Assembly (NCBI GenBank): GCA_031286025.1
Contig: JAITVB010000214.1
Coordinates: forward strand, 1-9,468
Length of the DNA stretch: 9,468 bases
Reading direction: 5' to 3'
From: Rikenellaceae bacterium
GTDB taxonomy: Bacteria > Bacteroidota > Bacteroidia > Bacteroidales > Rikenellaceae
Of the stretch, positions 6,146-9,468 are shown in pieces. Below the pieces are notes generated by a model. The model saw nothing but the letters and a program-made list of their open reading frames with translations, was not told the DNA's origin and searched no databases. The number at the start of each line of letters is the position of its first letter. Within the stretch, counting starts at the first letter, position 1. The position numbers were made by a program, and so were the translations under genes.

Positions 6146-6349
6146 TCAAAAATAGGTACTCACTGCAAACTCGAACGGATCGAAGAATATCTTTTTGAAC
6201 GCCGACAGGTTGTTCTGTTCGTAAGGCAACAGCATCGCTTTTTTGCAGTCAATCGAGTCTCCCGTGCGGAAAGAGATCGGACAATAATCATTGGCCACCG
6301 GTTCGGCATTGCTCACTATACGCGCCGTCCGCCAAAATACAGAGCAACT
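6146..6349 (-). pseudogene. Orphan C-terminal coding fragment, family unknown
   Basis: Between nrdG and the DapF-family gene the minus strand is open for 67 codons from a TAG (6352-6350) to TGA at 6146, with no ATG start; a GTG would give 56 residues. The reading has real-protein character: a run with EPVANDYCPISFRTGDSID, then KKAMLLPYEQNNLSAFKKIF and a C-terminal FDPFEFAVSTYF, rich in aromatic and polar residues unlike the random frames nearby. The stretch just before it, read one frame over, gives FYLHFKYLELLCILADGAY, which could be a frameshifted continuation. I do not recognise the family. It is most likely the decayed end of a gene whose 5' part was lost; a small expressed protein from GTG is possible. 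Confidence 0.4.
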
Positions 6350-6395
6350 CTAAGTATTTAAAGTGTAAGTAGAAATTCGTTCCAGGATTATCCCT

Positions 6396-6881
6396 TCATG
6401 CGTTGTCTGAAAACGGTTTTTTACGGAAAGTCGCGGTCAGGTCGATCAATTTTCCGTCCTCAACTCGGTAAAAGCGTTGGTTGGTGCTTTCGCGGTCGAG
6501 GCCGCCCAATGCTTTGACATAAGGGCCGAGTTTTATGAAATTGAAGTCGGACAGGGGAAACGCTTCCGGTAAAACCGCACGGCCCGAATACCAACCGGTT
6601 TTCAGTCGTCCGCCCGCGGTGCTGCGGACCAGGACCGCCAACCGCGCCACCTCGGCCGGATCGACATCGCCGCCCATCAGGCAGACGCACGTCGCCGCCA
6701 CGCCATAGCGGTCGAGCAGACCGGCCAACAGGGCGTCGTCGAGCAGTTCGCCGGTCTCCTCCTGCAAATGCGGGCTATGGCAACCGGGGCAACGGTTGGG
6801 ACACCCGGCGATGTTGAGCGCAAGCGTCACTTCCCCGGGCACCTCCCGAAAAACCATGTCATAACTGGCCAGGCGTAGCAT
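6396..6881 (-). CDS. nrdG: Anaerobic ribonucleoside-triphosphate reductase activating protein
   Basis: A 161-residue radical-SAM enzyme, typical length for NrdG. It holds a [4Fe-4S] cluster, cleaves S-adenosylmethionine and abstracts hydrogen from the NrdD glycine to make the glycyl radical under anaerobic conditions. The cluster motif is C27-x3-C31-x2-C34 within NIAGCPNRCPGCHSPHLQ, and LMGGD (68-72) is the SAM-binding glycine motif. WYSGRAVLP and FNFIKLGPYVKALGGLDRESTNQRFY (113-138) are characteristic of the C-terminal half. The gene starts inside the end of nrdD (23-nt overlap). A second ATG at 6857 follows the nrdD stop by one base, but it would remove MLRLASYD, which fits the family N-terminus, so 6881 is preferred. 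It is the second and last gene of the riboswitch-controlled unit. Confidence 0.96.
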   Translation of the reverse strand: MLRLASYDMVFREVPGEVTLALNIAGCPNRCPGCHSPHLQEETGELLDDALLAGLLDRYGVAATCVCLMGGDVDPAEVARLAVLVRSTAGGRLKTGWYSGRAVLPEAFPLSDFNFIKLGPYVKALGGLDRESTNQRFYRVEDGKLIDLTATFRKKPFSDNA

Positions 6882-8949
6882 AGTGGCGTAGCGCGGCCTC
6901 CTTCTGCCGGGCCTGCGAGAAATTGCTCACGCGCTTCATATAGCCGATGATGCGGGTCAGGTAGTCGACGTTTTTGCCGCCGCATTTCGGGCATGCCTGC
7001 AAATTACGTTTGTCGATATGGCCGCAATCGTTGCAGACCGTGTTCGGGATGTTGAACGTAAAGTAGTTGCAGCCCTCCTGCGCCGCTACGCGCAGCAATT
7101 GGGCGTACTGTTCCTTCGACAGGTGTTCGTCGAGGTTCATGTGCAGGGCCGAACCGCCGGTCAGGTGTTCGATATATTTGCGGCCGTGGAGGCGGAACTT
7201 GTCGACGATGTTGATCGCCTGGTCCTCAACGACATAAAAATAACTGTTGTAGCAGTCGCGAACCACCTTGTAACCGTCGCGCCTGTCCCACTTGGCGTGC
7301 TTCACGCCCACGTTTTCGGCCGGGATCATTTCGCAGTTGAACATCACATCGGCCGTCCGATATTTTTTATTATATCGCTCGACAGTGCCCAAAATCTGCT
7401 GTGTAAATTCGGCGTAGGCCGGATTGTCGCTGATCTCGATGCCGAGGTGTTCGGCCGCCTCGACCAGGCCGTTGACCCCGATGGTCAGGTATTGACGGCC
7501 CAGGTTGATATAGCCTGCATCGAAAAGCGGAAGCATCCCCTTGGCGTGCATATACTTCAGGTTGTCGTTGTAGGCCATCTGCACCTTATGCACCAGATCG
7601 ACCACCTCTTCGAGAAAGAACTGGTAGGCGATCCCCTTTCGCGCCGCATACTGGATACAGCGGTTAAGGTTGATCGTCAGTACGCTTTTCGAACCGGTCG
7701 ACACCCCGCCCGCTCCGAGCGTATAACTGAAGCCATTGTCGGTGATCTCGTTGCGCAGGCGGCAGCAACTGCTCAGCGAGTCGGCGTTGTCGCTCAGGTA
7801 GGTGAAGAACGAGTGGCCCTCGGCATACATTTCGGCCGTGAAATCGCCCCACTCCTTGTCTTTCGGCTGGCCGTTCCCGGTGAGCAGGGCCATCGTTTCG
7901 ACCGGGAAAGTCAAAACGGTGCGGGTACGCTCTCGATTGAACCACTTCATAAACCGTTTTTGGAGCCAACTGAGCGAATCCCAGTCGGGACGACTGCCGT
8001 CCGGGAAAATAAAGTTTTCGAACAGGCTTTCGAAATAGTAGCGGTCGTAATAGGAAATGTTCCAGAACACGGCTTGGAAATTCCGCGCGCCGGTCGGTTG
8101 GTTGATCGTGTAGACGATCTGTTCGAAACAGTCGGTGATCACCTTGTCGAGCGTGCGTCGCTTGAGCGAGAGGTCGACCACTTTGTCCGTCTCCTTATAG
8201 TATTCCCTGCCATATTCGAGTCCGACGAAATAGTTCATGTACATCAGGAACTCGGGCGTGGCGCAGGCTCCGGAGAGCATGCTCGACACCATAAAGACCA
8301 TATTCGCAAAGCCGCCGCAAAACGATTTCAGGTTGGTCGGCGCCTTCGAGTTGCCGCCGATCGAGATCGTGCCGCCGATCAGCCAGGGATACATCGTGAT
8401 GCTGGCGCAGTAGTTGGCCAACGAAGTTTCGTCGTTCTTATAAATAAAGTGGTTGTTAAGCAGGTCGATGTAGCGGTCTGCGGTCTCTTTGCCATACATT
8501 TCCTTGATGCGGTCGGTGAGCATACGGCGGTTGAGCCGGATGAAATTCGACTTGGGCAGCTCGCCGATCAGCGTGGCCATGTTCTTGTTCTCGACGTTGG
8601 CGTTGGCGTCGAACTTGCTGCCGGTAGCGGCGTTCGAAGCGTCGCAGTATTCCATCAGGAACTTCAGTTTGTCGCGCACCTCGCGGTCTTCGGTGTGTTT
8701 TTGGCGATAGAGCATATACGCCTTGGCGACCGTGTAATAACGTTCGGCCATCAGCGCCACTTCGACCTGGTTCTGGATATCTTCGACCGTGGTTTCGTTG
8801 GTGATGCTCACCCGACTGAGGATGTTTGTGATGACGTCCTGGGTGGCGAAACTGCCCACCGAAAGGAACGCTTTGGCAATGGCGTTCCGGATCTTTTCGA
8901 TCGAGAACGGTTCGCGCGAGCCGTCGCGTTTGATAATGTAAGTTTCCAT
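6859..8949 (-). CDS. nrdD: Anaerobic (class III) ribonucleoside-triphosphate reductase
   Basis: A 696-residue oxygen-sensitive enzyme that reduces ribonucleoside triphosphates to deoxyribonucleotides with a glycyl radical and formate. An ATP-cone (residues 3-92, starting YIIKRDGSREPFSIEKIRNA) gives allosteric activity control. The barrel domain has the thiyl cysteine region SLSSCCRLRNEITDNG (391-406), and GGVSTGSKSVLTINLNR (414-430). Near the C-terminus a zinc site is formed by Cys639, Cys642, Cys653 and Cys656 (CNDC, CPKC), and the radical glycine is Gly669 in RIIGYMKR. Nothing essential is missing. The start ATG 8949 is preceded by AGGGAAG at 5-base spacing, a fair Shine-Dalgarno-like site for this phylum. 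nrdG overlaps its 3' end. Upstream lies a cobalamin riboswitch with its own promoter, so expression should respond to B12. Confidence 0.97.
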   Translation of the reverse strand: METYIIKRDGSREPFSIEKIRNAIAKAFLSVGSFATQDVITNILSRVSITNETTVEDIQNQVEVALMAERYYTVAKAYMLYRQKHTEDREVRDKLKFLMEYCDASNAATGSKFDANANVENKNMATLIGELPKSNFIRLNRRMLTDRIKEMYGKETADRYIDLLNNHFIYKNDETSLANYCASITMYPWLIGGTISIGGNSKAPTNLKSFCGGFANMVFMVSSMLSGACATPEFLMYMNYFVGLEYGREYYKETDKVVDLSLKRRTLDKVITDCFEQIVYTINQPTGARNFQAVFWNISYYDRYYFESLFENFIFPDGSRPDWDSLSWLQKRFMKWFNRERTRTVLTFPVETMALLTGNGQPKDKEWGDFTAEMYAEGHSFFTYLSDNADSLSSCCRLRNEITDNGFSYTLGAGGVSTGSKSVLTINLNRCIQYAARKGIAYQFFLEEVVDLVHKVQMAYNDNLKYMHAKGMLPLFDAGYINLGRQYLTIGVNGLVEAAEHLGIEISDNPAYAEFTQQILGTVERYNKKYRTADVMFNCEMIPAENVGVKHAKWDRRDGYKVVRDCYNSYFYVVEDQAINIVDKFRLHGRKYIEHLTGGSALHMNLDEHLSKEQYAQLLRVAAQEGCNYFTFNIPNTVCNDCGHIDKRNLQACPKCGGKNVDYLTRIIGYMKRVSNFSQARQKEAALRHYATPGQL

Positions 8950-9024
8950 GTATCTTCCCTGTTATTAATTTGATTCTCAAACTTTTGACGGATACCGGGC
9001 AAACAAAAACGGGGTAAGAACACA

Positions 9025-9033
9025 GGGGGGGGG
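9025..9033. repeat. Nine-base homopolymer (C9 in the nrdD leader RNA)
   Basis: A run of nine G on the plus strand is C9 in the leader transcript. It is flanked by ACAG and CTGT, which can pair over 4 bp and place the run in a loop. It lies between the riboswitch aptamer and the nrdD start. Runs of this length are prone to slippage. Confidence 0.85.
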
Positions 9034-9107
9034 CTGTATCGGGACATTCTCCCTGTACCGAAAAACCCATCCTGTGGCTCTTCACCCGAAAGCTCGGATC
9101 GCGAACG

Positions 9108-9278
9108 GATACCGGCAGGTCTTCCGACTTGTCCAAGGCGGTGCGCTTTCCCGACCGAAAGGCCAGTGGCTCGGATGCGCCGCCTTTTGCAGAACTCACA
9201 GCTACGGGGATAGGCCCTGACTTGCACAGGATTCCCTCTTCATCCCAAGATCCGTCGAACGGGCCGGGAACCGATATC
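9108..9278 (-). promoter_or_regulatory. Cobalamin (B12) riboswitch upstream of nrdDG
   Basis: The minus strand carries the conserved cobalamin aptamer in order: GGGAATCCTGTGCAAGTC (core at plus 9219-9227), CCCCGTAGCTGTGA (end at 9196-9202), GAGCCACTGG (GCCACTG at 9164-9170), GGTCGGGAAAGC, and the 3' B12 box AAGTCGGAAGACCTGCC (9114-9130). P1 closes it: GATATCGG (9271-9278) pairs with CCGGTATC (9108-9115) over 8 bp including one G-U. Expected ligand is adenosylcobalamin or another cobalamin form. About 158 bases separate the aptamer from the nrdD ATG. Because this RNA class almost always lowers expression when bound, nrdDG should be reduced when B12 is plentiful. The switching part is unclear: no strong terminator with U-tract was found, so control of translation is more likely. 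Confidence 0.93.
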
Positions 9279-9283
9279 GAGAG

Positions 9284-9291
9284 CAAAGCTA
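9284..9291 (-). promoter_or_regulatory. -7 box of the riboswitch-nrdDG transcript
   Basis: TAGCTTTG on the minus strand matches TAnnTTTG. It ends 6 bases before the first base of riboswitch P1 (9278), which places transcription start at or just before the aptamer. The -33 region is only TTTT-like (near 9310-9315). Confidence 0.6.
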
Positions 9292-9420
9292 CCCTTTCTT
9301 TCGGGGAGAAAAGACGAATGCGGGGAGAAGTTATCAACATCTTATCGATGATTTTCGCCCCTTGTTAAGAGTCAGGATAATAGGGTTGCCGGCGCAGGAT
9401 GCCCGACTCGACTCGTTCGT

Positions 9421-9449
9421 CCATAAAAAACGATTTTCGTTTTTTATGG
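9421..9449. terminator. Perfect 13-bp palindrome, candidate bidirectional terminator
   Basis: CCATAAAAAACGA (9421-9433) and TCGTTTTTTATGG (9437-9449) are exact reverse complements with a TTT loop. TTTTTTAT follows on the plus strand. No plus-strand gene ends here, so it would more probably end a minus-strand gene lying beyond the window edge; the stem's AT-rich arms supply a T run in either direction. It may also be an origin-type AT-rich element. Confidence 0.45.
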
Positions 9450-9453
9450 TTTT

Positions 9454-9462
9454 TTATCCACA
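9454..9462 (+). other. Consensus DnaA-box 9-mer
   Basis: TTATCCACA matches the DnaA-box consensus TTATNCACA exactly, 4 bases after the palindrome. A related 9-mer with one mismatch, TTATCAACA, is at 9331-9339. A single perfect box is expected by chance at times, so function as an origin or regulatory site is unproven. Confidence 0.3.
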
Positions 9463-9468
9463 GCGCTT

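Noticed and set aside
5475..6155. 226-codon plus-strand frame opposite the DapF-family gene
   Set aside because: Antisense shadow without motif. The minus frame aligns with DapF along its length.
7018..8973. 651-codon open frame on the plus strand opposite nrdD
   Set aside because: It is the complement of the nrdD codons. The reading has no recognisable motifs, while the minus strand encodes a complete class III reductase.
9331..9339. TTATCAACA as a second DnaA box
   Set aside because: One mismatch at a conserved position, and it stands alone. It is mentioned only as context for the perfect box at 9454.

Overview
The window looks like a chromosomal segment of a gut-type Bacteroidota, possibly Rikenellaceae/Alistipes-like; the family level is inference. 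Four to five upstream regions carry the Bacteroidota sigma-ABfr -7 box TAnnTTTG, strong Shine-Dalgarno sites are largely absent, the tRNAs do not encode CCA, and the proteins have a Bacteroidota flavour (YIQTDKPYY-type MG2 protein, nrdD-nrdG pair, small RESVLDYF protein). G+C is moderately high, with AT-rich intergenic gaps.

Layout, left to right. One plus-strand gene (21-1115) encodes a secreted beta-propeller glycosidase-like protein. Everything after it lies on the minus strand. Two tandem tRNA-Gln genes (UUG then CUG in transcription order) have a clear promoter and a rho-independent terminator. Next come a frameshifted, truncated remnant of an MG2/carboxypeptidase-like exported protein (1624-2258) and tsaB (2351-3061) with its own promoter. 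A transcription unit reads small conserved protein (4815-5021), alpha/beta hydrolase (3923-4765), TrmH-family RNA methyltransferase (3168-3926), the last two coupled by an ATGA overlap and ended by a hairpin-T tract. Upstream of it a DapF-family gene (5136-5987) has its own promoter and may be the first gene of the same unit. The gap 5988-6395 holds that promoter and an orphan C-terminal coding fragment (6146-6349). The right part is an anaerobic class III ribonucleotide reductase operon (nrdD 6859-8949, nrdG 6396-6881, overlapping by 23 nt) under a cobalamin riboswitch (9108-9278). The window ends in a perfect 13-bp palindrome and a consensus DnaA-box 9-mer.

Most notable points. (1) The DapF-family protein is full length and in frame but has lost both catalytic cysteines and most substrate-contact asparagines, so it is probably a pseudoenzyme or has a new activity. 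(2) A canonical B12 aptamer sits before the B12-independent class III reductase. This predicts that cobalamin turns it down, plausibly in favour of a B12-dependent class II enzyme elsewhere in the genome. (3) The leader between aptamer and nrdD has a nine-base C tract and an 11-nt copy of the P1 3' strand, either of which could affect switching. No CRISPR array, insertion sequence or phage module is visible.
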